A DNA stretch of 5,794 nt from an uncultured Bacteroidales bacterium. GTDB taxonomy: Bacteria > Bacteroidota > Bacteroidia > Bacteroidales > Muribaculaceae. Positions 1-5,794 of this stretch are shown here, in pieces. The notes beneath the pieces were generated by a model. The model was not told the origin of the DNA and searched no databases. It saw nothing but the letters and a program-made list of their open reading frames with translations. Numbering within the stretch: position 1 is the first letter of the stretch; every line of letters begins with the position of its first letter. Both the position numbers and the translations under genes were made by a program. The DNA is taken from positions 1 through 5,794 of the forward strand of contig CALZQD010000122.1 in NCBI GenBank assembly GCA_945828175.1, written 5' to 3'.

Positions 1-46
1 AGATTCCTCTACGTCTCGTGGGCTCGGAGATGTGTATAAGAGACAG
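1..46. other. Untrimmed Illumina Nextera (Tn5) i7 adapter, not genomic DNA
   Basis: Positions 28-46 read AGATGTGTATAAGAGACAG, the 19-bp Tn5 mosaic end used in tagmentation libraries. Together with 13-27 (GTCTCGTGGGCTCGG) it matches the whole 34-nt Nextera read-2 adapter. Positions 5-12 (TCCTCTAC) sit exactly where the 8-nt i7 index belongs, and its reverse complement GTAGAGGA is, from memory, index N712. Positions 1-4 (AGAT) match the end of the P7 primer. Genomic sequence therefore starts at 47. This is a library artefact at a contig end, not a transposon of the organism. It leaves the reverse-strand PBP reading frame open, so gene callers will run through it. Confidence 0.97.
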
Positions 47-2332
47 GGGCAGGGTCTTGTCGGCGTAGACGCGGGTGATGTATTTGCCGTAGACGGGGAG
101 TGCCATCGAGGCGCCCTGGCCCTGGGCCATGTTGTTGAAGTGGATGTAGCGCTCGTCGCCGCCTACCCAAACGCCCGAGACGAGGTCGGGGGTGAAGCCC
201 ATAAACCAGCCGTCGGCGTTGAAGTTGGTGGTGCCGGTCTTGCCACCCATCTGTGCTGTGATGTTATAGGGTGGACGGCGCAGGCGGTTGCCGGTGCCGG
301 CGTCGATGACGTTGAGGAGCATCGAGAGGATGCGCCAGTAGCCTTTCTCGGTGATGACCTCGGTGTGAATCGGGGTGAAGTCGCTGATGATGTTGCCGTT
401 GGCGTCGGCGATGGCGGTGACGAACATCGGGTCGACGCGCATGCCTTTATTGGCGTAGGCGGTGTAGGCTGTAACCATCTCTTTGACCGAGACTTCGCAG
501 GGGCCGAGGCAGAGCGACATCACGGCCGGCAGACGGTTGGTGATGCCGTAGCTGTGCATGCGCTTGACGAGCTCGGCGGGGCTTAACTGTGCCATCAGAC
601 GGGCTGAAATCCAGTTGTTTGAATTGGTAAGCGCCCATTTGAGGTCGACCATCTCGCCGACACGGGCCGAGCCCGAGTTGCGGGGCGACCAGGGGCGGCC
701 GCTCTCGTCGGTGTAGGTGGGCTGCTCGTTGAGGAACATGTCGCAGGGGGTGAAGTCCGACTCCATGGCGTAGGTGTAGAGGAATGGCTTGATGGTCGAA
801 CCGATCTGGCGTCGGCCTGTCGACACCATGTCATACTGGAAGAACTTGAAGTCGGGGCCGCCGACATATGCCTTGACATAACCTGTCTTGGGGTCCATCG
901 ACATGAAGCCCGTGCGGAGGAAGTGCTTGGTATAGAGCAGCGAGTCGAGGGGCGTCATCACCGTGTCGACCGGTCCGTCGTAGCTGAAGACGGTCATTTC
1001 GACGGGAACGTCGAACTCGCGGCGAATCTCGCTCTCGCTCTTGCCGGCGACTTTGCCGACGCGGTGGCGCTCGCTCTGACGGATAGCGTTGTCAATGAGC
1101 TTGTTGCGCAGTTCGGCGGTGAGCTCGGCGGGGTTAGAGGAGTAGGGCGCTGTCGACGAATTGCGTTTCTCTCGGAAGAACTGCTGCTGGAGGCTGCGCA
1201 TATGCTCGTTGACGGCCTGCTCGGCGTAGGTCTGCATTCGCGAGTCGAGAGTGGTGTAGATCTTGAGGCCGTCGTTGTAGATATCGTAGTTGGTGCCGTC
1301 GGCCTTGGGATTTTTCTCGATCCAGCCGTAGAGCGGGTTTGTCTCCCAGGCGATTGAGTCGTCGGTGAATTTTTGGGCGTCCCACGACGGATAGTCGCTG
1401 CGGATGGGCTTCTTGGCTGTCAGATAGCGGCGCAGCTCTTCGCGGAAGTAGGGCGCGAGGCCTTCTTTGTGGTCTACGCGGTGGAAGTCGAGCGTGAGAG
1501 GCAGGGCCGAGAGCGAGTCGAGCTCGGCGCGCGAGAGCATGTCGGCCTTATACATCTGCTCGAGGACGGTGTTGCGGCGCAGGCGGGTGCGCTCGTTGTG
1601 GCGCACGGGGTTGAAATACGAGGGGTTCTTGGCCATGCCGACGAGCGTGGCGGCTTCTTCGATGCTCAAATCTGAGGCTTCTTTGTTGAAGTAGATCTTG
1701 GCGGCCGATTTGATGCCGACGGCATTATAGAGGAAGTCGAACTGGTTGAGATACATCTTAAGTATCTCTTCTTTAGAGTAAAAGCGTTCGAGTTTGGTGG
1801 CTATCATCCACTCGACGGGTTTCTGGAGGGCGCGGGCGACGATGTTGCTGCTCGGCGGAGTATAGAGCTGTTTTGCAAGCTGTTGGGTGATGGTCGAGCC
1901 ACCGCCGGCGTTTTTCTGCTGGAGGAGGAGGGTCTTGACGGCGACGCGGGTGAGGGCGCGGGCGTCGATGCCCGAGTGCTCTCTGAAGCGCGAGTCTTCG
2001 GTGGCGATGAGGGCGTTGATGACGTTGGGCGAAATCTCGTCGAAGTCGGCGTAGACGCGGTTGCCGGTGCTGCGGAAGTAGCGGCCTATCTCGACGCCGT
2101 CGGCGGTGTAGACGACCGAGGCGAATTTGTCCTGGGGGTTTTTAAGTTCTTCGATAGGAGGCATATAGCCGACGAGGCCGTTGTATGCCATGATGAAGAA
2201 TATGATGGCGCAGCCGACGAGGGCTGCGAAGATGATCCAGAGCCGTTTGATGATCTTTTTGGTGCGGGGCTTGATAGCGTTCGCACTCGTCTTTGACGAA
2301 GTCTTTGATGCTGAGTTGTTTGATGTTGCCAT
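47..2332 (-). CDS. mrcA: Bifunctional class A penicillin-binding protein (PBP1A type), 3' end missing
   Basis: This inner-membrane enzyme polymerises lipid II into glycan strands and cross-links the stem peptides in the periplasm. The 762 genuine residues begin with a basic Ser/Thr/Lys-rich cytoplasmic tail, then a membrane anchor at about 31-50. The GT51 domain follows, with EDSRFREHSG at 112-121 (catalytic Glu112), GGSTITQQLAK at 144-154 and KEEILKMYLN at 187-196. The transpeptidase domain carries GSTIKP with nucleophile Ser512 and Lys515, the SxN motif as SNN at 571-573, and KTGTT at 698-702. All motifs lie in one frame with no break. The ATG at 2332 is the only plausible start, because an in-frame TAA lies just upstream. 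The gene runs into adapter at 46, about 60 residues past KTG, so only a C-terminal tail should be missing. A call running to the window edge would add 15 false residues. The subclass name and symbol rest on motif order and length. Confidence 0.95.
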
Positions 2333-2343
2333 AGTGATATGGT

Positions 2344-2365
2344 AAAGTTAACTTACAAAGTTAAC
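2344..2365. repeat. Pair of 9-bp direct repeats AAAGTTAAC over the PBP1A promoter
   Basis: AAAGTTAAC occurs at 2344-2352 and again at 2357-2365, a 13-bp period with TTAC between. Each copy contains the palindrome GTTAAC. On the minus strand both copies give a TAACTTT core. The distal one completes a perfect -7 box and the proximal one gives TAACTTTA, one base off. The pair may be two overlapping -10-like elements or a small operator; the sequence does not decide which. Confidence 0.6.
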
Positions 2366-2387
2366 ACTTCTCGCCCAAATATGCAAC
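2356..2387 (-). promoter_or_regulatory. Probable Bacteroidota-type promoter of the PBP1A gene
   Basis: On the minus strand TAACTTTG (2363-2356) matches the Bacteroidota -7 consensus TAnnTTTG exactly. A GTTG at 2387-2384 lies 20 bases upstream, a suitable distance for the TTTG-like -33 box. Transcription would begin near 2350, giving a leader of roughly 18 nt before the ATG at 2332. Short leaders without a Shine-Dalgarno are common in this phylum. The -7 match is direct; promoter function is inferred. Confidence 0.5.
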
Positions 2388-2405
2388 AGCAACGCCGCTG
2401 ACGCG

Positions 2406-2447
2406 GCAATGAGCAATGAGTAATTAGTAATTCGTAATTAGTGATAT
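2406..2447. repeat. Degenerate heptamer tandem array
   Basis: Five to six 7-bp units run head to tail: GCAATGA, GCAATGA, GTAATTA, GTAATTC, GTAATTA, then the weaker GTGATAT. The first five keep G at position 1, AAT at positions 3-5 and mostly A at the end. A further pair of 7-mers, GTAGCTT and GTCGCTT, occurs at 2472-2485, out of phase with the main array. It lies in non-coding DNA upstream of the PBP1A promoter. Such short heptamer arrays are seen between genes in several phyla and may arise by slippage; no function can be assigned. Confidence 0.7.
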
Positions 2448-2652
2448 GGTCGGCTCGGCTACGGCTTGCTGGTAGCTTGTCGCTTGTTTGTCGGTGGTTT
2501 GAAGGGGGAGGGCCGGTGTTGGCGTGGTCAGCGGATGATTTGGCCTATGTGGGCGGAAACGGCGGCTCCCGGCGCAGGGTTGGCTGGGTCGGGAGTCGTG
2601 TTGGCGGCCGTGGGGCCGTCAGAATATTGTTTGCCGATTGGCTCGGGTTCTA

Positions 2653-2802
2653 TTATTTGAGGGCGTCTTTAACAGCGTCGTTGGGAACCATGTCTTCTTT
2701 GAAGACGTAAGCGCCTGTCTTGGGAGATTTCACCATTTTGATGACCTTGCTGTATGTACGGCCTTCACCTTTCTGAAGTGATGCGACGGTTTTCTTTGCC
2801 AT
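2653..2802 (-). CDS. DUF4295 family small basic protein
   Basis: A 49-residue lysine-rich protein begins MAKKTVASLQKGEGRTYSKV, contains the core VKSPKTGAYVFKEDMVP and ends in DALK. This matches the Bacteroidota-specific DUF4295 family, whose members are about 50 residues and usually sit right after rpmB and rpmG. Here it starts 11 nt after the rpmG stop on the same strand, so it is very likely the third gene of that operon. The biochemical role is unknown. Size, charge and company suggest a ribosome-associated factor, which is inference. The ATG at 2802 is chosen because it gives the conserved MAKK N-terminus. It has no membrane segment and no cysteine. In many relatives ftsY comes next, but here no further operon gene is seen. 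Confidence 0.9.
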   Translation of the reverse strand: MAKKTVASLQKGEGRTYSKVIKMVKSPKTGAYVFKEDMVPNDAVKDALK

Positions 2803-2813
2803 ATCTCAGTGCC

Positions 2814-3002
2814 TTATTTTATTTCTTTGTGAACTGTTACACGCTTAAGGATGGGGTTGTATTTCTTAAGCTCAAGTCTCTCGGTTGTGTTCTTGCGGTT
2901 TTTGGTAGTGATATATCGTGATGTGCCGGGCATACCGCTTGCCTTGTGTTCGGTGCATTCGAGGATAACCTGCACGCGATTACCTTTTGCTTTCTTTGCC
3001 AT
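2814..3002 (-). CDS. rpmG: 50S ribosomal protein L33
   Basis: L33 is a small protein of the large ribosomal subunit, located near the E site. The 62-residue product starts [20 protein letters not shown] and carries the family's signature stretches [10 protein letters not shown] and [19 protein letters not shown]. It has a single cysteine (in ECTEHK) and no CxxC pairs, so it is the zinc-free (C-minus) form. It starts only 4 nt after the rpmB stop and is followed 11 nt later by the DUF4295 gene, so the three are almost certainly co-transcribed and closely coupled in translation. The length is slightly above the 50-55 residues of many L33 proteins because of the SGMPGTSR insertion before the ITTKN stretch, a form I associate with Bacteroidota. 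Confidence 0.97.
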   Translation of the reverse strand: MAKKAKGNRVQVILECTEHKASGMPGTSRYITTKNRKNTTERLELKKYNPILKRVTVHKEIK

Positions 3003-3006
3003 CTTC

Positions 3007-3270
3007 TTAGAATCCTATGAATTTAATGTCGTTATCGTTTAAATATCCCTGCTCGTAAGCTTTAGTGATAGCTGCGTTGAGGCCGAGCTTGTTGATTGTG
3101 CGCAGACCGGCGGCTGAGATCGTCAGGCTGATCCAGATGCCTTGTTCAACCCAGTAGAATTTCTTGTTGAAGAGGTTGACGTTGAATTTGCGTTTTGTGC
3201 GACGCTTCGAGTGTGAGACGTTGTTGCCCACAAGTGCTTTCTTACCGGTAATTTGACAAATCTTTGACAT
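3007..3270 (-). CDS. rpmB: 50S ribosomal protein L28
   Basis: L28 is a protein of the large ribosomal subunit. The 87-residue product opens with [33 protein letters not shown], the typical L28 N-terminus: a C-x-I-TGKK motif, then NxVSHSxRRTKR, then the basic FxxNL segment. The [13 protein letters not shown] stretch is the usual L28 core. Only one cysteine (Cys5) is present, so no zinc site is expected. It is the first gene of the rpmB-rpmG-DUF4295 operon and is transcribed divergently from the ABC genes. Its codons are richer in T and A at third positions than those of the PBP and ABC genes, as expected for highly expressed genes under their own codon selection. Confidence 0.97.
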   Translation of the reverse strand: MSKICQITGKKALVGNNVSHSKRRTKRKFNVNLFNKKFYWVEQGIWISLTISAAGLRTINKLGLNAAITKAYEQGYLNDNDIKFIGF

Positions 3271-3349
3271 GGCTGTTTACTGGTTTATCTTATTCTTGTT
3301 CTTGTTTGTTAATTAGCGTGTCAGGTGAGCCGCTTGCCGTTCTCATATC

Positions 3350-3382
3350 GTCGCCGGGCGCATCTTTCCGCGGCGGCTTTTT
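3350..3382 (+). terminator. GC-rich hairpin followed by a T-run (terminator-like, plus strand)
   Basis: GTCGCCG at 3350-3356 pairs with CGGCGGC at 3371-3377 (six Watson-Crick pairs and one G-U) around a 14-nt loop, followed at once by TTTTT at 3378-3382. This has the form of an intrinsic terminator on the plus strand, yet no plus-strand gene lies upstream of it. It would lie inside the minus-strand rpmB leader, where the stem is weakened by one A-C mismatch. It could stop antisense transcription toward the ABC genes or be a leader structure. Confidence 0.35.
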
Positions 3383-3405
3383 AGCAAGAGCCACAAAACA
3401 GAGTG

Positions 3406-3437
3406 CAAAGTAACTTATTTTTTGTCACTCCGCCAAA
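3406..3437 (-). promoter_or_regulatory. Candidate promoter of the rpmB-rpmG-DUF4295 operon
   Basis: On the minus strand TTACTTTG (3413-3406) matches seven of eight positions of TAnnTTTG. A perfect TTTG (3437-3434) lies 20 bases upstream, the same spacing as at the PBP1A promoter. Transcription would start near 3400, giving a leader of about 130 nt before the rpmB ATG at 3270. The motif pair is visible; use as a promoter is inferred. Confidence 0.45.
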
Positions 3438-3474
3438 TTTTTACCTCTGTTTTTCAATATTTTTTTATTGACGC

Positions 3475-3507
3475 TGTGCTTTACATTATATAAAGTCAAT
3501 AACTTTA
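3475..3507 (+). promoter_or_regulatory. Weak candidate promoter of the ABC transporter pair
   Basis: TAACTTTA at 3500-3507 matches seven of eight bases of the Bacteroidota -7 box TAnnTTTG, with a TGTG at 3475-3478, 21 bases upstream, as an imperfect -33 box. It would give a leader of about 70 nt before the ATG at 3584. The same TAACTTTA octamer occurs in the PBP1A upstream region. In AT-rich DNA such a match can arise by chance. Confidence 0.3.
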
Positions 3508-3583
3508 CGCAAATTTTTTGCTGTGGGGTGTAATAAATCGCGGCGTTGTGCGTCTTATTTGCGTAACCACTTTTTAAACAGCA

Positions 3584-4525
3584 ATGGAAAATATCCTTAC
3601 AGCCGAAAATATCGTCAAGACATATACGCGCCACCGCGCCCTCGACGATGTGTCGATTGCCGTCCCGCGCGGCAAGGTCTACGGTCTGCTCGGCCCCAAC
3701 GGTGCCGGCAAGACCACCCTCATCCGCATCATAAACCACATCACCGCGCCCGACAGCGGCACCGTCACCTTCAACGGCCATCAGCTCTGCGAGGCCGACG
3801 TCGCCAACATCGGCTACCTCCCCGAGGAACGCGGTCTCTATAAAAAGATGAAAGTCGGCGACCAGGCCGTCTTCTTCGCCCGCCTCAAGGGCCTCGACCG
3901 CGCCACGGCCACCAAGGCCCTCAAAGAGTGGTTCGAGCGCCTCGAGATTGCCGACTGGTGGGATAAGAAAGTCGAGGAGCTCTCGAAAGGCATGGCTCAG
4001 AAAGTGCAGTTTATCGTCACCGTGCTCCACCGCCCCGAGCTCCTCATCTTCGACGAGCCATTCTCGGGCTTCGACCCCATCAACGCCAACATCCTCAAAC
4101 GCGAGATACTGCGCCTGCGCGACGAGGGCGCCACGGTCATCTTCTCGACCCACAACATGGCCAGCGTCGAAGAGCTCTGCGACAGCATAACCCTCATCAA
4201 CAGCTCGCGCAACATCCTGACGGGTAATGTCCGCGACCTGCGCCAGCAGTTCTCAGACAACACCTTTGAGTTCAGCTTCCTCGGCGACGAGCGCAAGCTC
4301 GCCGAGGCCGTCACCCCGATGGTCCGCGCCCTCGACATGCAGGGTCTCGACCGCGACGGCTTTCAGACCGTCTCGCTCCGCCTCAACGAAGCCGGCGACC
4401 TCCGCGACGTCATCGGCGCCGTCAACTCTGCCGTCGGCCTCAAGGCCTTCAAGCAGCAGCTCCCGACGATGAACGACATCTTTATCCGCACCGTTGAATC
4501 ATTTAACCAGTCACAACAGCAATGA
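3584..4525 (+). CDS. ABC transporter ATP-binding protein (NatA/EcsA-like)
   Basis: This is the cytoplasmic ATPase of an ABC-2 type exporter; ATP binding and hydrolysis would drive the permease encoded next. The 313 residues carry an A-loop aromatic at Tyr14, Walker A GPNGAGKT at 37-44, signature LSKGMAQ at 133-139, Walker B LLIFDEP at 153-159 with catalytic Glu158, D-loop GFDP at 162-165 and the switch His190. The Q-loop reads GYLPEERGLY (77-86), with Glu where many ABC proteins have Gln; this form is usual in the NatA/EcsA branch. Residues from about 215 to 313 form the C-terminal extension typical of that branch. The ATG is preceded by an A-rich stretch rather than a Shine-Dalgarno. Its stop overlaps the permease start (ATGA), indicating translational coupling. 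The substrate (sodium, drug, peptide or lipid) cannot be told from sequence. The N-terminal half has a long antisense shadow frame caused by its C-ending codons. Confidence 0.95.
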   Translation: MENILTAENIVKTYTRHRALDDVSIAVPRGKVYGLLGPNGAGKTTLIRIINHITAPDSGTVTFNGHQLCEADVANIGYLPEERGLYKKMKVGDQAVFFARLKGLDRATATKALKEWFERLEIADWWDKKVEELSKGMAQKVQFIVTVLHRPELLIFDEPFSGFDPINANILKREILRLRDEGATVIFSTHNMASVEELCDSITLINSSRNILTGNVRDLRQQFSDNTFEFSFLGDERKLAEAVTPMVRALDMQGLDRDGFQTVSLRLNEAGDLRDVIGAVNSAVGLKAFKQQLPTMNDIFIRTVESFNQSQQQ

Positions 4526-5772
4526 ACTCACCCCTCTCAATAATCATCACGCGCGAATATCTCGAGCGCGTCAAACGCAAGAGCTTCATCATTTCGACGA
4601 TACTCACCCCGCTGTTCATGATCCTGCTGATGATAGCCCCCGCCCTCATCGCCATGATCTCGACCCCCGAGCAGAAAGAGATTGCCGTAGTCGACGAATC
4701 GGGCATGATAGGCCGCACCCTTCAGAACAACGAGAGCGTCCGCTTCATCGACACCCGCAAGACCCTCGGCGAGCTCATGGCCGACGAAGACCTCTACGGC
4801 GTCCTCGTCATCGGTGCCGACATCATCAAAAATCCGTCGAACGTCTCGCTCTACACCCGCGGCTCCCTCTCGATGCAGCTCGAAAACGAGATTTCGTCGA
4901 GCATCAAGCACACCGTCGAGTCAATCCGCCTCAAAGAATATAACATCGCCAACCTCACCCGGATCATGGAGGAGATCAACGCCGATGTCAGTCTCTCGAC
5001 CTTCCGCCTCGACAAAGACGAGAGCTCCGAGACCTCGTCGGTCATGAGCTATATCATCGGCATGGTCATGTCGCTGATGCTCTATATGTTTATCCTTCTC
5101 TACGGCCAGATGGTCATGACCTCTATCATCGAGGAGAAGAACAACCGCGTCCTCGAGATCGTCGTCTCCTCGGTCAAGCCCGCCTACCTCATGCTCGGCA
5201 AGATCCTCGGCGTCGGCCTCGTCGCCCTCACCCAGATACTCATCTGGGCCCTCATCATCTGCTCGGTGACAACCTGGGGCATACCCTCGCTCGTCGCCGG
5301 CGTCACCGACGGCGACCTCCTCTCGAGCTTCGGCGTCCTCGGCGACTCGGGCTATATGCTCAGCCTCTTCGGCTACCTTATCCTCTTTCTCATCGGCGGC
5401 TACCTCTTCTTCTCGGCCATCTACGCCGCCATCGGCTCGGCTGTCGACAACATCCAGGACGCCAGCCAGCTGCAGAGCGTCGCCGTCATCCCCATCATCC
5501 TCGGCATGGTCTTCTCGATGACCGTCGTCAACGACCCCGACTCGACAATGGCCCTCTGGGCCTCGATTGTGCCGCTCACCTCGCCCATGGTCATGATGGC
5601 CCGACTGCCCTTCGGCATCCCTGCCTGGCAGATTGTCACCTCGCTCGTCGTGCTCTACCTCTCGTTCATCTTCCTCGTGTGGCTTGCCGCCAAGATCTAC
5701 CGCGTCGGCATCTTCATGTACGGCAAGAAACCCTCCTTCGCCGAGCTCATCCGCTGGGCCCGCTACAAGTAA
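4522..5772 (+). CDS. ABC-2 family transporter permease (NatB-like)
   Basis: This is the membrane half of the exporter, 416 residues. A first membrane helix at about 22-45 follows a short basic cytoplasmic start (REYLERVKRKSF). A periplasmic domain of some 130 residues (about 47-173) comes next, then five more likely helices: roughly 175-200, 225-250, 283-310, 320-340 and 365-392. The loop EEKNNRVLEIVVSSVKP at 204-220 is the hallmark of ABC-2/NatB-type permeases and is thought to form the coupling region with the ATPase. The C-terminus is basic and cytoplasmic (KPSFAELIRWARYK). It starts inside the ATPase stop codon with a 4-bp overlap, so the pair is one operon and likely a homodimeric or heteromeric exporter with the ATPase. 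The role is only family-level; sodium or drug efflux is known for relatives. Only 22 AT-rich bases follow before the window ends, so a third operon gene cannot be excluded. Confidence 0.93.
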   Translation: MNSPLSIIITREYLERVKRKSFIISTILTPLFMILLMIAPALIAMISTPEQKEIAVVDESGMIGRTLQNNESVRFIDTRKTLGELMADEDLYGVLVIGADIIKNPSNVSLYTRGSLSMQLENEISSSIKHTVESIRLKEYNIANLTRIMEEINADVSLSTFRLDKDESSETSSVMSYIIGMVMSLMLYMFILLYGQMVMTSIIEEKNNRVLEIVVSSVKPAYLMLGKILGVGLVALTQILIWALIICSVTTWGIPSLVAGVTDGDLLSSFGVLGDSGYMLSLFGYLILFLIGGYLFFSAIYAAIGSAVDNIQDASQLQSVAVIPIILGMVFSMTVVNDPDSTMALWASIVPLTSPMVMMARLPFGIPAWQIVTSLVVLYLSFIFLVWLAAKIYRVGIFMYGKKPSFAELIRWARYK

Positions 5773-5794
5773 AATCTATAATATACATATATAA

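Larger units (their letters stand above)
2333..2652. other. 320-bp intergenic region between the DUF4295 gene and PBP1A
   Basis: No gene is supported here. The PBP-proximal third holds the promoter, the AAAGTTAAC repeats and the heptamer array. The remainder (about 2448-2652) is GC-rich. It contains a small perfect hairpin, CGGCC-GTGG-GGCCG at 2605-2618, but no U-run follows it on either strand, so it is not a convincing terminator for the ribosomal operon. A 40-codon minus-strand frame just past the DUF4295 stop (Pro/Ala-rich) has no start codon. The plus-strand frame at 2441-2710 overlaps the DUF4295 gene and resembles nothing known to me. Confidence 0.6.
3271..3583. other. Divergent intergenic region, rpmB operon and ABC transporter
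   Basis: No gene is supported in these 313 bases. The rpmB side (3271-3400) would be a leader of about 130 nt; it holds a TTCTTGTTCTTGTTTG-type short repeat near 3293-3308 and the hairpin at 3350-3377. The middle and ABC side (about 3410-3520) is markedly AT-rich with T-runs and a GCAAA...TTTGC inverted repeat near 3509-3521, and carries the candidate promoters for both directions. The frame on the minus strand that spans part of it is an antisense shadow of the ATPase gene. Confidence 0.6.

Noticed and set aside
28..46. Tn5 mosaic end as evidence of a resident transposon
   Set aside because: It is embedded in the full commercial adapter with an index in place, so it comes from library preparation.
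77..86. Glu in place of Gln in the ATPase Q-loop as an inactivating change (residue numbers 77-86 of the protein encoded at 3584-4525)
   Set aside because: The GYLPEERGLY form is usual in the NatA/EcsA branch, and all other catalytic motifs are intact.
32..586. 184-codon open frame on the plus strand
   Set aside because: It starts inside the adapter and is antisense to the PBP1A transpeptidase domain, whose KTG and SxN motifs lie in the opposite strand. It is a codon-bias shadow.
923..2296. Several 75-144 codon plus-strand frames
   Set aside because: All lie antisense to the PBP1A gene, whose single uninterrupted frame carries conserved catalytic motifs on both sides of them.
2605..2618. 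CGGCC-GTGG-GGCCG hairpin as operon terminator
   Set aside because: The stem is short and no T-run follows it on either strand.
2536..2655. Minus-strand Pro/Ala-rich 40-codon frame after the DUF4295 stop
   Set aside because: It has no start codon and ends at a TGA. It does not look like the missing ftsY or any known tail.
2441..2710. Plus-strand frames of 64-89 codons between PBP1A and the DUF4295 gene
   Set aside because: They overlap the DUF4295 gene antisense and the heptamer region, have unusual Gly/Trp/Arg-rich composition, and show no recognisable family.
3425..4153. 242-codon open frame on the minus strand opposite the ATPase gene
   Set aside because: It is antisense to a gene with every ABC ATPase motif, is acidic and Gly/Val-rich as expected from a mirrored C-ending frame, and resembles no family I know.

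Overview
The window looks like the end of a contig from a moderately GC-rich Bacteroidales bacterium, plausibly Muribaculaceae-like. The reasons are: a Bacteroidota-specific DUF4295 small protein sits directly after rpmB and rpmG; start codons lack clear Shine-Dalgarno sequences; and several upstream regions carry TAnnTTTG-type -7 boxes. The genus is an inference.

Layout. Positions 1-46 are not genomic: they are an Illumina Nextera (Tn5) i7 adapter with its index, left at the contig end. From 47 to 2332 on the minus strand lies a bifunctional class A penicillin-binding protein (PBP1A type). It has an N-terminal membrane anchor, a GT51 glycosyltransferase domain and a transpeptidase domain with all three motifs, and it loses its extreme C-terminus at the adapter junction. 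Positions 2333-2652 hold no gene but contain a probable promoter for the PBP gene, a 9-bp direct repeat on its -7 region and a short heptamer tandem array. A tight minus-strand operon follows: rpmB (L28), rpmG (L33) and a 49-residue DUF4295 protein (3270 down to 2653). A 313-bp divergent intergenic region (3271-3583) separates it from a plus-strand pair with ATGA overlap: an ABC ATPase of the NatA/EcsA type (3584-4525) and its ABC-2 family permease (4522-5772). The last 22 bases are AT-rich and show no gene.

How the genes relate. The ribosomal operon supplies 50S proteins. The PBP builds and cross-links peptidoglycan in the periplasm. The ATPase and permease together should form one inner-membrane exporter. 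The three units look functionally independent. PBP1A and the ABC genes are strongly C/G-ending in codon choice, which creates long false antisense frames, whereas the ribosomal genes use more T/A-ending codons.

I see no sign of a previously undescribed system, mobile element, CRISPR array, tRNA or rRNA. The points most worth a second look are the adapter fused in frame to the PBP gene, the heptamer array, the repeat over the PBP promoter, the hairpin in the rpmB leader, and the absence of ftsY after the DUF4295 gene.
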